A stretch of DNA of 64,000 bases, from assembly GCF_001580615.1 (NCBI RefSeq), contig NZ_LHZC01000052.1, forward strand, positions 62,001 through 126,000. The letters are read 5' to 3'. The notes beneath the pieces are model-generated. The model saw nothing but the letters and a program-made list of their open reading frames with translations. It was not told the origin of the DNA and searched no databases. The stretch comes from Acetobacter malorum. GTDB lineage: Bacteria > Pseudomonadota > Alphaproteobacteria > Acetobacterales > Acetobacteraceae. The stretch's first letter is position 1. Each line of letters opens with the position of its first letter. Position numbers and translations under genes: made by a program. Of the stretch, positions 17,253 through 26,582 are shown piece by piece.

Positions 17253-17984
17253 ATGACACAACGCGTAGCACTGGTAACCGGCGGCAGCCGCGGCATTGGC
17301 GCGGCCATTGCGGAAACACTGGCCAAAGATGGGTTTGATATTGCTCTGACGTACTCCCGCAATGCAGACGCAGCAGAAGCCGCCGCCGCCAAAGTGCGGG
17401 CACTGGGCCGCAAAGCCCTGAGCATTCAGGCTGACGGCACGACGGTTGAAGGCAATCAGGCTGGCATTGCCGCAACGGTTAAAGAATTTGGCCGTCTTGA
17501 TACGCTGGTCTGTAACGCAGGCACCTTCCCCTTCGGGCCGATTGGCGAGATGAGCGTGGCCCAGATCGAACACGTGCTGAACCTGAATGTGCGCGCTGTG
17601 ATGGTAGAAACGATGGAAGCCGTGAAGCACATGAAAGAAGGCGGTCGCCTGATTTTCATCGGCTCCGCATTTGGTGCACGCGCACCCTTCCCCGGTATTT
17701 CCCTCTACGCCGCCACAAAGGCTGCTCTGCGTGGCTTCGCACAAGGTGTGGCACGGGACCTTGGCCCCAAAGGCATTACCGTGAACGTGGTGGAACCCGG
17801 CCCCATTGATACGGACATGAACCCCAACACCGGGGATGTCGCCAAGCTGATCAGCAGTTTTGTGGCAACGGGCAAATATGGCACGGTGCACGACATTGCC
17901 AGCATGGTGTCCTTCCTCGCCAGCCCGAAGGCCGGTTACATCACCGGTGCCGCATTGCCTGTGGATGGTGGTCTGGAAGCCTGA
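17253..17984 (+). CDS. Short-chain dehydrogenase/reductase (classical SDR)
   Basis: 243 residues. The NAD(P)-binding motif TGGSRGIG is at residues 9-16, NAG near 89-91, the catalytic Ser in FIGSAFG, and YAATK as the Tyr/Lys pair; the C terminus has the usual GYITGAALPVDGG. An Arg after TGGS and the SRNAD loop suggest NADPH preference. Closest in character to FabG-like 3-oxoacyl reductases and broad-range carbonyl reductases; the true substrate is not shown. It starts 39 bp after argC and may share its transcript. Confidence 0.85.
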   Translation: MTQRVALVTGGSRGIGAAIAETLAKDGFDIALTYSRNADAAEAAAAKVRALGRKALSIQADGTTVEGNQAGIAATVKEFGRLDTLVCNAGTFPFGPIGEMSVAQIEHVLNLNVRAVMVETMEAVKHMKEGGRLIFIGSAFGARAPFPGISLYAATKAALRGFAQGVARDLGPKGITVNVVEPGPIDTDMNPNTGDVAKLISSFVATGKYGTVHDIASMVSFLASPKAGYITGAALPVDGGLEA

Positions 17985-18008
17985 TTTTTCAGATTACTGT
18001 CGTTTGCG

Positions 18009-18039
18009 AAACCGGAAAACATCGCTTTTCCGGTTTTTA
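18009..18039 (+). terminator. Terminator after the SDR gene
   Basis: AAACCGGAAAA pairs with TTTTCCGGTTT around a short loop and is followed by a T run, 24 bp after the stop. Confidence 0.88.
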
Positions 18040-18167
18040 TATTCTCATCTTGGAATTTTGATTTATTTTATAGTTATACGCTTATATTTTCTTAACCATC
18101 TCTCGTTGTAATTTTTAAAGTATAAGCGCGCTGCCCCCTTCAAAGAAACAATGTCTATCTATCTTTA

Positions 18168-18347
18168 TTATTGAGAAGATAGTTTTTTAAAGTATATTAT
18201 ATTACTGAAAATTACACCGAGTAACAAAATACGATTTTCCAATGTGAAATATTGAGATCTTGTATATCCATCAAAAAAAGAAATACAAAAAATAAGAGTT
18301 GCATTGAAAAAAATAAACAAAATTGAAATTTTTGTATTTCTAGACAC
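18168..18347 (-). CDS. Possible small membrane protein
   Basis: 59 residues from a GTG with AAGGTG about 10 nt upstream; a TTG at 18365 is an alternative. Two hydrophobic stretches (ISILFIFFNATLIFCISFF and ILLLGVIFSNIIYF) flank a short polar turn, so it could be a two-helix hairpin protein. Composition is AT-rich and chance hydrophobicity is common in such DNA, so this is tentative. Confidence 0.3.
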   Translation of the reverse strand: MSRNTKISILFIFFNATLIFCISFFDGYTRSQYFTLENRILLLGVIFSNIIYFKKLSSQ

Positions 18348-18505
18348 TTTTAATTCACCTTGCAATTAATGATTAACGCTATTTATTTTATAAATTATCA
18401 GCATACTCATTCTAGGCCCAAGAATAAAGAAGGCGAAAAGCCTCTTGAAGAACCACCGATCATTGTCCGCTATGCCTGAAATCAGATAGCGACAACAGAA
18501 ATTAA

Positions 18506-18661
18506 TGGCTCTTTGACCCTCCACATCACCCGCCTGACGTTCACCTACCGCTCACCACCATTACCCATGCGGACATGGTCTATGTTCTGCGACCTGGCAA
18601 AGAATTCTACCCTTATCAACGCCCCCAACCGCAGCAGAACCCTGCTGTGGAAGAGGGCTGA
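18506..18661 (+). pseudogene. Truncated open frame, likely 3' remnant of a lost gene
   Basis: An open frame without a start runs from just after a TAA at 18503 to a TGA at 18659-18661. It ends DMVYVLRPGKEFYPYQ then RPQPQQNPAVEEG, which reads like genuine protein. The 5' part is missing, which points to a decayed gene. Confidence 0.3.
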
Positions 18662-18667
18662 ACGGTC

Positions 18668-19660
18668 TTAGCGGGAGCCTGCCAGCCGGACCAGAATACG
18701 GCCTCGAATTGCTCCATCCAGAAGATCAGAGGCTGCTTTTTTGACATCGGAAAGCGTAATCTCCGTAATAATACCGTTCAGTTTTTCCGGGTCAATCAGC
18801 TGCGCCAGTTGCTGCCATGCGGCAAGACGCTCCTCTTTCGGGCAACGGACGCTATCAATGCCCACCAGCGTGACGCCCCGCAGAATGAACGGCGCAACCG
18901 TTGCAGGGAAGTCCATCCCTGCGGCAAGACCGCAAGCCGTCACCACACCCTGATACTGCATGGATGCACACAGGGCGGCCAGCACAGCACCCCCGGCGAC
19001 ATCCACAGCCCCGGCCCATTGGGCTTTTTCCAGCGGGCGGGTCAGGCGCAGCAAAGCCTGTCGCGGCAGAATGTCTGTTGCTCCCAGCTCCCGCAAAGCG
19101 GGCTCTTCTTCCGGGTGGCCGGTAATGGCTGTCACCTGATAGCCCAGACGGCTCAACAGCATCAGCGCAACACTTCCCACGCCGCCGGAAGCACCCGTCA
19201 CGACTATCGGCCCGCTTTTGGGTGTCACACCTTCACGAATCAGGGCACGCACGCAGAGCATGGCGGTATACCCTGCCGTCCCCAACGCCATGGCCTGCCG
19301 CGCACTCAGCGCAGATGGCAGAGGGACCAGCCAGTCTCCCGGCACCCGTGCCCGCTCAGCCAGACCGCCCCAATGGCTTTCCCCCGCTCCCCAGCCATTC
19401 AGCACCACATGCTGGCCAACAAACAGGCCGGGGTGAGAAGACGCTTCAATCGTTCCGGCAAAATCAATGCCCGGCACCATAGGGTAGGAGCGGACAATCG
19501 GCCCCTTGCCGGTTATGGCCAGCGCATCCTTGTAATTCAGGCTGGACCACTCCACCCGGACCGTCACATCCCCTTCCGGCAGTTGGTCTTCCGCCAGAGA
19601 ATGCTCGTGGACAATCTGGTCTCCATCGGCATTTTTTTCGATCAGCAAGGCTCGAAACAT
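18668..19660 (-). CDS. acuI: Acryloyl-CoA reductase AcuI / YhdH-type zinc-free MDR oxidoreductase
   Basis: 330 residues of the medium-chain dehydrogenase superfamily. Features are [49 protein letters not shown] and the NADPH site [13 protein letters not shown]. These are the signatures of the AcuI/YhdH/YhfP subgroup, which reduces acryloyl-CoA to propionyl-CoA and protects against toxic acryloyl-CoA. The zinc ligands of classical alcohol dehydrogenases are missing, as expected. It stands alone, divergent from paeA. The exact physiological substrate is inferred from the subgroup. Confidence 0.88.
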   Translation of the reverse strand: MFRALLIEKNADGDQIVHEHSLAEDQLPEGDVTVRVEWSSLNYKDALAITGKGPIVRSYPMVPGIDFAGTIEASSHPGLFVGQHVVLNGWGAGESHWGGLAERARVPGDWLVPLPSALSARQAMALGTAGYTAMLCVRALIREGVTPKSGPIVVTGASGGVGSVALMLLSRLGYQVTAITGHPEEEPALRELGATDILPRQALLRLTRPLEKAQWAGAVDVAGGAVLAALCASMQYQGVVTACGLAAGMDFPATVAPFILRGVTLVGIDSVRCPKEERLAAWQQLAQLIDPEKLNGIITEITLSDVKKAASDLLDGAIRGRILVRLAGSR

Positions 19661-19827
19661 GGCCAGTCTCCTTCACAACTCTCAACGCCCCTCTTGCGCC
19701 GGAGATCATCCCACTACGCGATTTTTGGGAAATAGCTGTTCACAAAGCCGCGGGCAGGCCGGAGCTGGTCGGCCAACTCTGGGAAAATAAATTAGGATTT
19801 TAAAAAGGCAGCAGATATAACCTTGTT

Positions 19828-19847
19828 CAATAAGCTATTTCTTATTG
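19828..19847. promoter_or_regulatory. Operator-like palindrome over the paeA start
   Basis: CAATAAG and CTTATTG form an exact 7-bp inverted repeat with a 6-nt spacer, ending on the TTG start at 19845. It could be a repressor site or a translation-blocking hairpin; no regulator is identified. Confidence 0.4.
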
Positions 19848-21179
19848 AACTCCGAGCGTGTCTTGATTCTTTTTCTTACCGGTTTTCTCGCCCTCTTTCT
19901 GCTGATTGCTTTCAGCATCCTGATTTCTCTCTCCGAGATTTCCTTTGCCGCCGCTCGTGATGTGCGGCTTCGCTCCCGGGCGGAAGCGGGTGACAAACGG
20001 GCACAGGCCTTTCTGGCGCTGCGGCGCAATAGTGGTCAGGTTATTACCGTTCTCCAGATCTGCCTGAACGGGGTGGGCATTCTGGGCGGTATTGTGAGCT
20101 CAGAAATGCTCTCCCCCCCGTGCGGAGACCTGCTGCGCTACTGGGGCCTGCCGGACGGACTGGCGGAAAAGACCGGCTCGGGCATCAGCTTCATCATGGT
20201 CACGGGCCTGTTCGTGCTGTTTGCCGACCTGCTGCCAAAACGCATTGCCATGAACGCGCCGGATAAAGTCGCGCTCTCCATTGGCTGGTTCCCCAAGCTG
20301 GCCTTGCAGGTGCTGTATCCGTTTGTGTGGATTTTCTCCAAGGTGTCTGACGCCGTTCTGCGCGCCATGAAAATCCCGGCAGCCTCTGCCGTAGAACCTG
20401 TCACGCCGGAAGACCTGCGGGCCATTCTGGCCGCAGGCACGGCCTCTGGCGTCCTGCTGGAGCAGGAACACCAGATGATCCAGAACGTGCTGGGCCTGCA
20501 GGACCGCTCGGTCACCTCCGCCATGACCCCGCGTGATGAGATTGTCTATCTGGACGTGCAGGACAATGCGGAAAACAACCATGAGAAGGTACGGGCCAAA
20601 CCCTATTCCCGCTATCCGCTGTGTGATGGCGGCCTGGACAAGGTCATCGGTTCCATCCGCTCAGAAGACGTTCTGGCGTCAGTGGTAGACCCCACAGGCA
20701 TTCCCGATGGCGTGCCCCCACGCACCAACCCTATTTTCCGCATGCGGCGGGATGTGCTCTCCGTGCCGGAAACGCTCAACCTGTGGGACACGCTGGCACA
20801 GTTTGATACCCACGGCGTGGGCTTTGCCCTGATTGTGAATGAATACGGGCTGGTTGTCGGGCTGATTACCTTCAAGGACATCATGGGTGCGCTCATGGAT
20901 GGTCTGGCCAACCCGTTTGAAGAGCAGGCCATTGTCCGTCGTGATGAAAATTCCTGGCTGATTGACGGTGCCGCCCCGATTGGTGACGTGATGCGTGAAC
21001 TGCATCTGATCGAACTGCCGGACAGCGCCCAGTTTGACACCATTGGCGGCTTTGTCATGCACCGCCTGCGCCGCATGGCCCGCAAGGCCGACCGCGTGGA
21101 TGCCGGTGGTTTCCGGTTTGAAGTGGTGGACGTAGAAGGCTTCCGTATCAACCAGCTTCTGGTTACCCGCCTGACCTGA
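19845..21179 (+). CDS. paeA: CNNM/CorC-type transporter, PaeA (YtfL) homologue
   Basis: 444 residues, close to E. coli YtfL/PaeA in length and sequence. The DUF21 membrane domain (about 1-190) includes SEISFAAARDVRLR and LQICLNGVGILGGIVS; a tandem CBS region follows (about 205-335, with MTPRDEIVYLD); and the CorC_HlyC domain ends it (ENSWLIDGAAPIGDVM, DTIGGFVMHRLRR, then a typical INQLLVTRL end). In E. coli PaeA takes part in putrescine/cadaverine export. The start is uncertain: TTG 19845, which sits on a palindrome, or TTG 19863; neither has a good ribosome site. Confidence 0.9.
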   Translation: MNSERVLILFLTGFLALFLLIAFSILISLSEISFAAARDVRLRSRAEAGDKRAQAFLALRRNSGQVITVLQICLNGVGILGGIVSSEMLSPPCGDLLRYWGLPDGLAEKTGSGISFIMVTGLFVLFADLLPKRIAMNAPDKVALSIGWFPKLALQVLYPFVWIFSKVSDAVLRAMKIPAASAVEPVTPEDLRAILAAGTASGVLLEQEHQMIQNVLGLQDRSVTSAMTPRDEIVYLDVQDNAENNHEKVRAKPYSRYPLCDGGLDKVIGSIRSEDVLASVVDPTGIPDGVPPRTNPIFRMRRDVLSVPETLNLWDTLAQFDTHGVGFALIVNEYGLVVGLITFKDIMGALMDGLANPFEEQAIVRRDENSWLIDGAAPIGDVMRELHLIELPDSAQFDTIGGFVMHRLRRMARKADRVDAGGFRFEVVDVEGFRINQLLVTRLT

Positions 21180-21214
21180 CCTGCCGAAGCATGCCGTCTG
21201 TGCTATGCAGCCTC

Positions 21215-22543
21215 ATGCTTCGTATTCGCTTTCTCTCTTGTCTGCTTCTTTCCAGCTGCGTTGCCGGTCTCGCAACGCCCATAGCTGGCCATGCTGAATC
21301 CGCCCGACCGGCTTCGGGCTCAGCCCCTTCTGGCGCTGTTCTGGAAAAAGTCCTGCTGGTCTCCCGGCATGGCATCCGCAGCCCGACCAAGCCGCTCGCC
21401 TCACTGGAAAAGAAGACGGGCCGCACATGGTCTGGCTGGCCGGTGCCCCCGGGAGAACTGACGGACCATGGCCGGGCCAATCTGGCCCTCATGGGGCAGT
21501 TTCTCCAAAGCTGGTACGCTCCCCTTCTCCCACAGGCCTCTACGCCTTGCGCCTCAGCCACAGCGGTTTTTGTCTGGGCTGATTCTGCGGATAACCGCAC
21601 ACGCCAAAGCGGTGATATTCTGAGTCAAGCCTTAACGCGGGGCTGCACCAGCTCGGCGCAGAATTTACCTGCGGGCCAGCATGATCCGTTGTTCAATGCG
21701 CTGGCCGCAGGCCAAGCCCATCTTGACCCGCAGCGCGTCATGCCGCCCCTCACCCGGGCGTTCCAACAGGACGCTGCGCCGAACAGCCCGGAAGCGCAGG
21801 CGGCTTCTGCCTTGCAGGCCGTGTTTGCACCCAACGGATGCCAGCAGCGGAAAGGACCATGCTTTTCCGCTCCAACTGTCCTTTCCTGGAAGAAAAGCCT
21901 GCCACATGCGGAAGGCGGCCTGAACCTGAGCGCCTCCACTGCTGAAAACCTGCTGCTGGAATATGAGCAGGGTTTGCCCTCCACTGTTTTTGGCAGTTCA
22001 CAGACTGCAACGGACAGCACTGCCGCCAGAACCCGCCAGCTGCTGGCCGCTGTCCTGCCCGCCCATGCCCTGCAAAGTGACAGGCTGAGGCGCCTCCCGG
22101 CCCTTGCCGTGCCGCGCGGGCATGTTCTGGCTGAAACACTCCTTGCTGCGCTGGCGGGACAACCTGTCTCACTGCCGGACGGCTCTGGGCTCCCAGCCTC
22201 TGCCCGACTGATTCTGTTTGCAGGGCATGACACAACGCTGGACATGCTGGCCACGCTCTTCGGGCTGGACTGGTCCTTCCCTGACCAGCCTGATCGCACC
22301 GCACCAGATACCACTCTGGCCTTTGAACTGTGGCGGTTGCCGGATGGACAAAAAGACGTGCGCTTCCGTGTGTTCCACCAGTCTCTTGAGCAGTTGCGGC
22401 AGGCGCAGCCCCTAAGCCCTCAGGCCGGGCAAGGCGCGCCCCTCCTGCTCCACAGCCGGTTCTGCCCAAATTCAGCACAGGCGGCCTGCACGCCTGATGA
22501 CCTGACCCTGAGTGTGAATAAGCTCAAAGAACAGGATTTATGA
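21215..22543 (+). CDS. Periplasmic histidine acid phosphatase (AppA/Agp type)
   Basis: 442 residues with an N-terminal signal peptide (about 1-27, ending GHA). The catalytic RHG motif is SRHGIRSPTK (His52 nucleophile) and the C-terminal proton donor motif is GHDTTLDMLATLFGLDWSFP. This is branch 2 of the histidine phosphatase family, which includes phytases and glucose-1-phosphatases. It begins 35 bp after paeA and may be co-transcribed; an ATG at 21191 is an alternative start. The central region is less conserved than the ends, so substrate (phytate, sugar phosphate or other) cannot be assigned. Confidence 0.85.
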   Translation: MLRIRFLSCLLLSSCVAGLATPIAGHAESARPASGSAPSGAVLEKVLLVSRHGIRSPTKPLASLEKKTGRTWSGWPVPPGELTDHGRANLALMGQFLQSWYAPLLPQASTPCASATAVFVWADSADNRTRQSGDILSQALTRGCTSSAQNLPAGQHDPLFNALAAGQAHLDPQRVMPPLTRAFQQDAAPNSPEAQAASALQAVFAPNGCQQRKGPCFSAPTVLSWKKSLPHAEGGLNLSASTAENLLLEYEQGLPSTVFGSSQTATDSTAARTRQLLAAVLPAHALQSDRLRRLPALAVPRGHVLAETLLAALAGQPVSLPDGSGLPASARLILFAGHDTTLDMLATLFGLDWSFPDQPDRTAPDTTLAFELWRLPDGQKDVRFRVFHQSLEQLRQAQPLSPQAGQGAPLLLHSRFCPNSAQAACTPDDLTLSVNKLKEQDL

Positions 22544-22680
22544 TTTCTTAAAGAAGACGCCATAAAAGCTGCCCAAGGCCTGCGCCATGCGGCCTGTTAA
22601 TTAAAAGATTTTCGTCCGTTCCAAAAAATGCCAGAATTGGGCGCTTAACAAGTCTCCCATTTTTAACAAGAGTGTTTGTC

Positions 22681-23097
22681 ATGAGCTTCAAAAAAGCGTC
22701 TCTCTTCCTTCTCCCGGCGCTTCTGCTGGCAGCCTGCGCAGAAACACCGATGGGCCCGACCGCCATGGTTCTTCCCGGCCCCGGCAAGAATTACGCCACC
22801 TTCCAGCAGGAACAGAATTTCTGCCGGTCTCAGGCCGCTGCCGCTGTGCAGGGGCAGGCGGGCAGCCAGAACCGTAAGGCTCTTTATGGCGGTCTGGCGG
22901 CCACAGCTCTGGGCGCTGGTCTGGGCGCTGCGGCTGGCGGTGGCGCCGGGGCTGGCATTGGTGCCGGGGCTGGTGCTCTGGGTGGCACGCTGGGTGGGGG
23001 TGCCTATTCCAACAGCCAGAACGGCGGCATTCAGACCCAGTACAACAATGCCTATGTTCAGTGCATGGTTGCTTACAAGAACGTCCTGCCCCGCTAA
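22681..23097 (+). CDS. Glycine-zipper lipoprotein
   Basis: 138 residues. A lipoprotein signal ends in LLAAC (Cys near residue 19). The centre (about 65-115) is a long Gly/Ala-rich glycine-zipper stretch with GAGLGAAAGGGAGAG-type repeats, able to insert in or lie against a membrane. A conserved-looking C-terminal motif (TQYNNAYVQCMVAYKN) contains a Cys that may pair with the Cys of QNFCRSQ. Similar proteins are outer-membrane or envelope-stress lipoproteins in alphaproteobacteria; function is unproven. ATG 22681 gives the cleanest signal peptide. A terminator follows. Confidence 0.78.
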   Translation: MSFKKASLFLLPALLLAACAETPMGPTAMVLPGPGKNYATFQQEQNFCRSQAAAAVQGQAGSQNRKALYGGLAATALGAGLGAAAGGGAGAGIGAGAGALGGTLGGGAYSNSQNGGIQTQYNNAYVQCMVAYKNVLPR

Positions 23098-23132
23098 AAA
23101 CGGCAGGTCGTCGCTTTCCTGTAAGTGTTTAG

Positions 23133-23160
23133 GTGGCTCGCTTCGGCGGGCCACTTTTTT
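23133..23160 (+). terminator. Terminator after the glycine-zipper lipoprotein gene
   Basis: GTGGCTCGC pairs with GCGGGCCAC across a TTCG tetraloop and is followed by six T residues. Confidence 0.88.
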
Positions 23161-23241
23161 ATGAAAAACACCGGTTTCTCTGCTCAATCCGTGGCGTAAA
23201 AGCTCTTGCCTCCATGGGGCAACAGGCAGATGCTCCGCTGC

Positions 23242-23865
23242 ATGAGCGCCTTTCCTTCCCCCCCCCGTATTGCTGCCCTTGTTCTGGCGGGTGGTACCGG
23301 CTCCCGCATGGGCGGGTGTGATAAATCCCTTCTCCCCCTTTCCGAGACCCAGACGGTGCTTGATTACGTGCTGACAGCACTCCGTCCCCATTGCGCCGCC
23401 CTTGCCATAAGCGCCAATGGTGACGCCTCCCGCTTTGCGGCATGGAACCTGCCCGTTCTGCCCGATACGCAGGCGGATATGGGGCCTCTGGCGGGCATTC
23501 TGGAAGGTTTGCGCTGGGCGGAGAGCCAGAACTGCTCTGTTCTGATCACCGTGCCCGGAGATACCCCCTTTATTCCCGCGGACCTGCCGCAGCTCCTGCT
23601 CCCGGCTCCCGCTGTCGCGGTGTCGGACAATCGGCAGCATCATCTGGTTGCCAGCTGGCCAACAGCGTGCCGGGCGGCTCTGGAAGAGTGGCTCAAACAG
23701 CCCGACCATAAAGACAAACTCCGTATCCGCTGCTTTGCCGCAACGCTGGGTGTGCGGGATGTTGTTTTTCCTGCGCACACCCCCGACCTGTTTTTTAACA
23801 TCAACACACCTGATGAGTATGCTTATGCCCGCAAGCTGGTTCGTGGAGGCCTGACCCATGTCTGA
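23242..23865 (+). CDS. mobA: Molybdenum cofactor guanylyltransferase
   Basis: 207 residues. The nucleotidyltransferase signature ALVLAGGTGSRMGGCDKSLLPL is near the N terminus, with DMGPLAGILEGLRWA and VPGDTPFIPADL further on; NINTPDEYA closes the domain. MobA joins GMP from GTP to molybdopterin, giving the guanine dinucleotide cofactor of DMSO-reductase-family enzymes such as formate dehydrogenase. The 3' end overlaps fdhD by 8 bases, which fits a shared role in formate dehydrogenase maturation. ATG 23242 places the conserved core 10 residues in; upstream ATGs at 23215 and 23230 are in weaker context. Confidence 0.9.
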   Translation: MSAFPSPPRIAALVLAGGTGSRMGGCDKSLLPLSETQTVLDYVLTALRPHCAALAISANGDASRFAAWNLPVLPDTQADMGPLAGILEGLRWAESQNCSVLITVPGDTPFIPADLPQLLLPAPAVAVSDNRQHHLVASWPTACRAALEEWLKQPDHKDKLRIRCFAATLGVRDVVFPAHTPDLFFNINTPDEYAYARKLVRGGLTHV

Positions 23866-24649
23866 TTTTGTCATGACCCGCTGGCCTGTCGAGCGTTTTA
23901 CGGAAGAGAGTGCAGAGACAACTACTCTGGCCATTGCTGAAGAAACCCCGATCAGCTTTGTCTATAACAGTGTGCCTTATGCTGTGATGATGGGAACACT
24001 TCAGGACCTTGAAGACTATGCTTACGGGTTTTCCATTACGGAACGCCTCGTATCGAACGCAGCCTCCATCCGCGCCGTGCGCACGGAAATTGGGGAGGAT
24101 GGCGTCACACTCTCGCTTGATATTGCCGGAGAGGATTTTCGCCGCCTGCTTCAGTCCCGCCGCGCCATGACGGGCCGGACAGGCTGTGGCGTCTGTGGCA
24201 GCGAGGATCTGAAAAGTCTGCACACCGCCCTGCCCCCGGTGCCAACCATGCCCCCTGTAGCTTTGTCCGCGATACGGCATGCCGTGAATACTCTGGCAAA
24301 CTATCAAACCCTGAACGCACAGGTGCATATGGTACATGGCGCAGCATGGTGCGGCGCAGATGGCAGTCTTCACATGATACGCGAAGATGTGGGCCGCCAT
24401 AACGCGCTGGATAAATTGATTGGTGCGGGGCTACGTCAAAATGTCTGCTTTGCAGAAGGGTTTTGCCTGATTACCAGCCGATGCTCGTTCGAAATGGTGC
24501 AAAAAGCCATTCTGGCGGGTTTTTCCACACTAGTCGCCATTTCTGCCCCCACCACGCGCGCCTTGCGTCTGGCGCAAGAGGCTGGCCTGACTATTGTGGC
24601 GCTGGCACGGCGGTCTTCACAACATCTGTTTACGGGGTCTGTTAGCTAA
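23858..24649 (+). CDS. fdhD: Formate dehydrogenase accessory sulfurtransferase FdhD
   Basis: 263 residues. FdhD carries sulfur from IscS to the molybdenum cofactor before it enters formate dehydrogenase. The Cys-x-x-Cys loop is TGCGVCGSEDL (Cys110 and Cys113), and the cofactor-binding end has MIREDVGRHNALDKLIG and TSRCSFEMVQKA. It overlaps mobA by 8 bases, so both are probably translated together. The formate dehydrogenase itself is not in the window. A strong terminator follows. Confidence 0.94.
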   Translation: MSDFVMTRWPVERFTEESAETTTLAIAEETPISFVYNSVPYAVMMGTLQDLEDYAYGFSITERLVSNAASIRAVRTEIGEDGVTLSLDIAGEDFRRLLQSRRAMTGRTGCGVCGSEDLKSLHTALPPVPTMPPVALSAIRHAVNTLANYQTLNAQVHMVHGAAWCGADGSLHMIREDVGRHNALDKLIGAGLRQNVCFAEGFCLITSRCSFEMVQKAILAGFSTLVAISAPTTRALRLAQEAGLTIVALARRSSQHLFTGSVS

Positions 24650-24706
24650 AACTTCTTAACCAGAAACCTTGTTTTAGCCTGCTTCACACAGAAAAATCTC
24701 TCAATG

Positions 24707-24742
24707 AAAAACCCCTTTCAGACTAATCTGAAGGGGGTTTTT
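24707..24742. terminator. Bidirectional terminator between fdhD and the porin gene
   Basis: AAAAACCCCTTCAG-like stem (ACCCCTTTCAG with CTGAAGGGGGT) between an A run and a T run, so it can serve both converging genes. Confidence 0.9.
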
Positions 24743-24771
24743 GTTATCCGATCACGAGAACCACCCTGAAA

Positions 24772-24789
24772 GAGGCCCGGTCGGGCCTC
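24772..24789 (-). terminator. Hairpin at the 3' end of the porin gene
   Basis: GAGGCCCG and CGGGCCTC form a perfect 8-bp stem with a two-base loop, 26 bp after the porin stop on the minus strand, followed there by TTTC. Confidence 0.7.
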
Positions 24790-24814
24790 ACTCAGCATGC
24801 AGACAGAACAGAGC

Positions 24815-26536
24815 TTAGAAGCCTGCCTGGATACGCGCAGCAACAGAGTTCCCCGTGCGGCCGTAAATGTTGGTTGCCTGCTCGCTACGAGACACAATGA
24901 AGTGGCTGTAATCGAGCATGAGGCGGAAGTGACGGTTCGGATACCAGTTCAAACCACCCGTCCAGACCGTCTGCTGGCCGCCACGGATTACGTTCTTGGC
25001 GTTTGCATCGTTCAGGCGGCTGTTCAAATCAATCACGCTGTAATGGCCGACAACTTCCAGCGCACCCCAATGGTTGCGAGCGGGGTCAAACTCCTGCGCT
25101 TCCGGAACACCCGGTGCGCCAAAGGCCCCTTCTTTTTCGTTATACAAACGCGGGTTACCAAACAGCGTATACGCAGCGGACCCATACCAGCCCTGGAAAC
25201 TCGCAGACTTCACGCCCGGTGTATCACGCTCGACACCAACGTGATAGTATTCACCTTTCACAATCAGGCGCTTCCAGCGGACACCCAGTTCCGGCCCAGC
25301 CGCCCAGACCTGCGCTGCGTTGCTGATACCCCCGGTTGCTGCCAGGTTGGCTTCCCCAATATCAAACTCAGGGCGCTGACCGAAAGAGGTTGAGCGAGAG
25401 CAGGACGTTGCTGATGTCGAGTTACACGCCAGACGGAACGCGGAAATACCGGATGCGCCCATGTGGACATCCCAGTCTTTTGTGGCAACCGGACGGCCTG
25501 CAACACGCAGTGTCGCACCTGTCTGACTATCCATGGTGGTACCGTTGCCGCCGCCATAATAGGTGCTGCTCATATCAGACGCGTTGCGGTGCCCCCACTC
25601 CTGCCCGGTGAAATAACCTGCAATCCACCAGCGTTTTTCATAATGCAGGCCACCAACACTGAAACGGGCATCACCAGCGGCAATATTACGCACCATATCG
25701 GTGATGCTCGGACGTTCGAGCGTAAAGAAGTCGTTCGAGCTTTCAGAATCTTCTTCCGTCACACGCGGCTGGAAATAACCGACTGTCAGAATGGTGTTGT
25801 GCAGCCCCGTATAGTTCAGGTTGCCTTCATACAGCCCGACATACCCATCATTATGGTTGGCGCCAAAGTCGGGCGTAACAGCCGCAACCCAGTTTTTATA
25901 GCGAAAGGTAAACGGAATACGCAGACGGCGCATGTTGGTGGTAAAGCTGTTAAAAGCCCCCCGCGCTTCTCCCGCACGCGGCCCGGCGTTAAAGAAGCCA
26001 CCGAAATCCTGATGGAAGGCCAGCCCGATGGAGAGACCATAAGCGCCATCCTCAGATGCCACTGTAAAGCGGCCTTTCGGGAAGCCGACAATCATGCCGC
26101 CGACATGTACGTTTTCATCACTCTTTGTGGCAGAGCGGAAAGATTTCCAGGACATGACATCGCCACGGTCAGACGTTGGCGTGCCAGAATTCGCCAGATG
26201 AATGCGGTTGGCAGATGCCGCTGGTTCATTGAACTGCACGCTCGGATCAACCGGACCCGATGCAATCTCTCTATGGCTGGTGGCGCGGCCGCCATGAGCT
26301 GATGCGGTGCTCACACGGTCCTGCCTGCGGGAAACATTTTCGGTCTTGGCCAGACGGCTTTTCAGCGTGGAAATCTGCCCCATCATCTCTTTGCGCATTT
26401 GCGCCATTTCAAGACGAAGTGCGCGGATCTGTGCGTCATCTGAGGAAGAGGCCATTGCAACAGGTGCTGCGCCACCCATCAGAAATGACGTAAAAGCCAG
26501 AGAGGAAATAACCTGTTTACAGCGCATCATTGCCAT
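24815..26536 (-). CDS. Outer-membrane porin, OprP/OprO-like (phosphate-selective type)
   Basis: 573 residues with an N-terminal signal peptide (ending about AMA). Residues 30-65 are a predicted coiled coil (DDAQIRALRLEMAQMRKEM), as in trimeric OprP-type porins. The rest is beta-barrel-like with repeated aromatic-ended strands (RIPFTFRYKNWVAAVTPDFG, LKWYPNRHF-type turns) and ends in the expected aromatic residue, IQAGF. The Pho-box array directly upstream and the position after phoB-phoR-pstS support phosphate or polyphosphate uptake; anion selectivity itself is inferred. It has its own promoter because a terminator separates it from pstS. Confidence 0.85.
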   Translation of the reverse strand: MAMMRCKQVISSLAFTSFLMGGAAPVAMASSSDDAQIRALRLEMAQMRKEMMGQISTLKSRLAKTENVSRRQDRVSTASAHGGRATSHREIASGPVDPSVQFNEPAASANRIHLANSGTPTSDRGDVMSWKSFRSATKSDENVHVGGMIVGFPKGRFTVASEDGAYGLSIGLAFHQDFGGFFNAGPRAGEARGAFNSFTTNMRRLRIPFTFRYKNWVAAVTPDFGANHNDGYVGLYEGNLNYTGLHNTILTVGYFQPRVTEEDSESSNDFFTLERPSITDMVRNIAAGDARFSVGGLHYEKRWWIAGYFTGQEWGHRNASDMSSTYYGGGNGTTMDSQTGATLRVAGRPVATKDWDVHMGASGISAFRLACNSTSATSCSRSTSFGQRPEFDIGEANLAATGGISNAAQVWAAGPELGVRWKRLIVKGEYYHVGVERDTPGVKSASFQGWYGSAAYTLFGNPRLYNEKEGAFGAPGVPEAQEFDPARNHWGALEVVGHYSVIDLNSRLNDANAKNVIRGGQQTVWTGGLNWYPNRHFRLMLDYSHFIVSRSEQATNIYGRTGNSVAARIQAGF

Positions 26537-26582
26537 TCCAGAGAAAGAAGATGCACGCTGAATATCGCGCCGAACGTCTTTT

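Larger units (their letters stand above)
18040..18667. other. AT-rich stretch with gene remnants
   Basis: About 0.6 kb of markedly AT-rich DNA between the SDR terminator and acuI. It holds one possible small membrane protein (18168-18347, minus) and one truncated open frame (18506-18661, plus). No integrase, transposase or terminal repeat was found. Confidence 0.6.
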
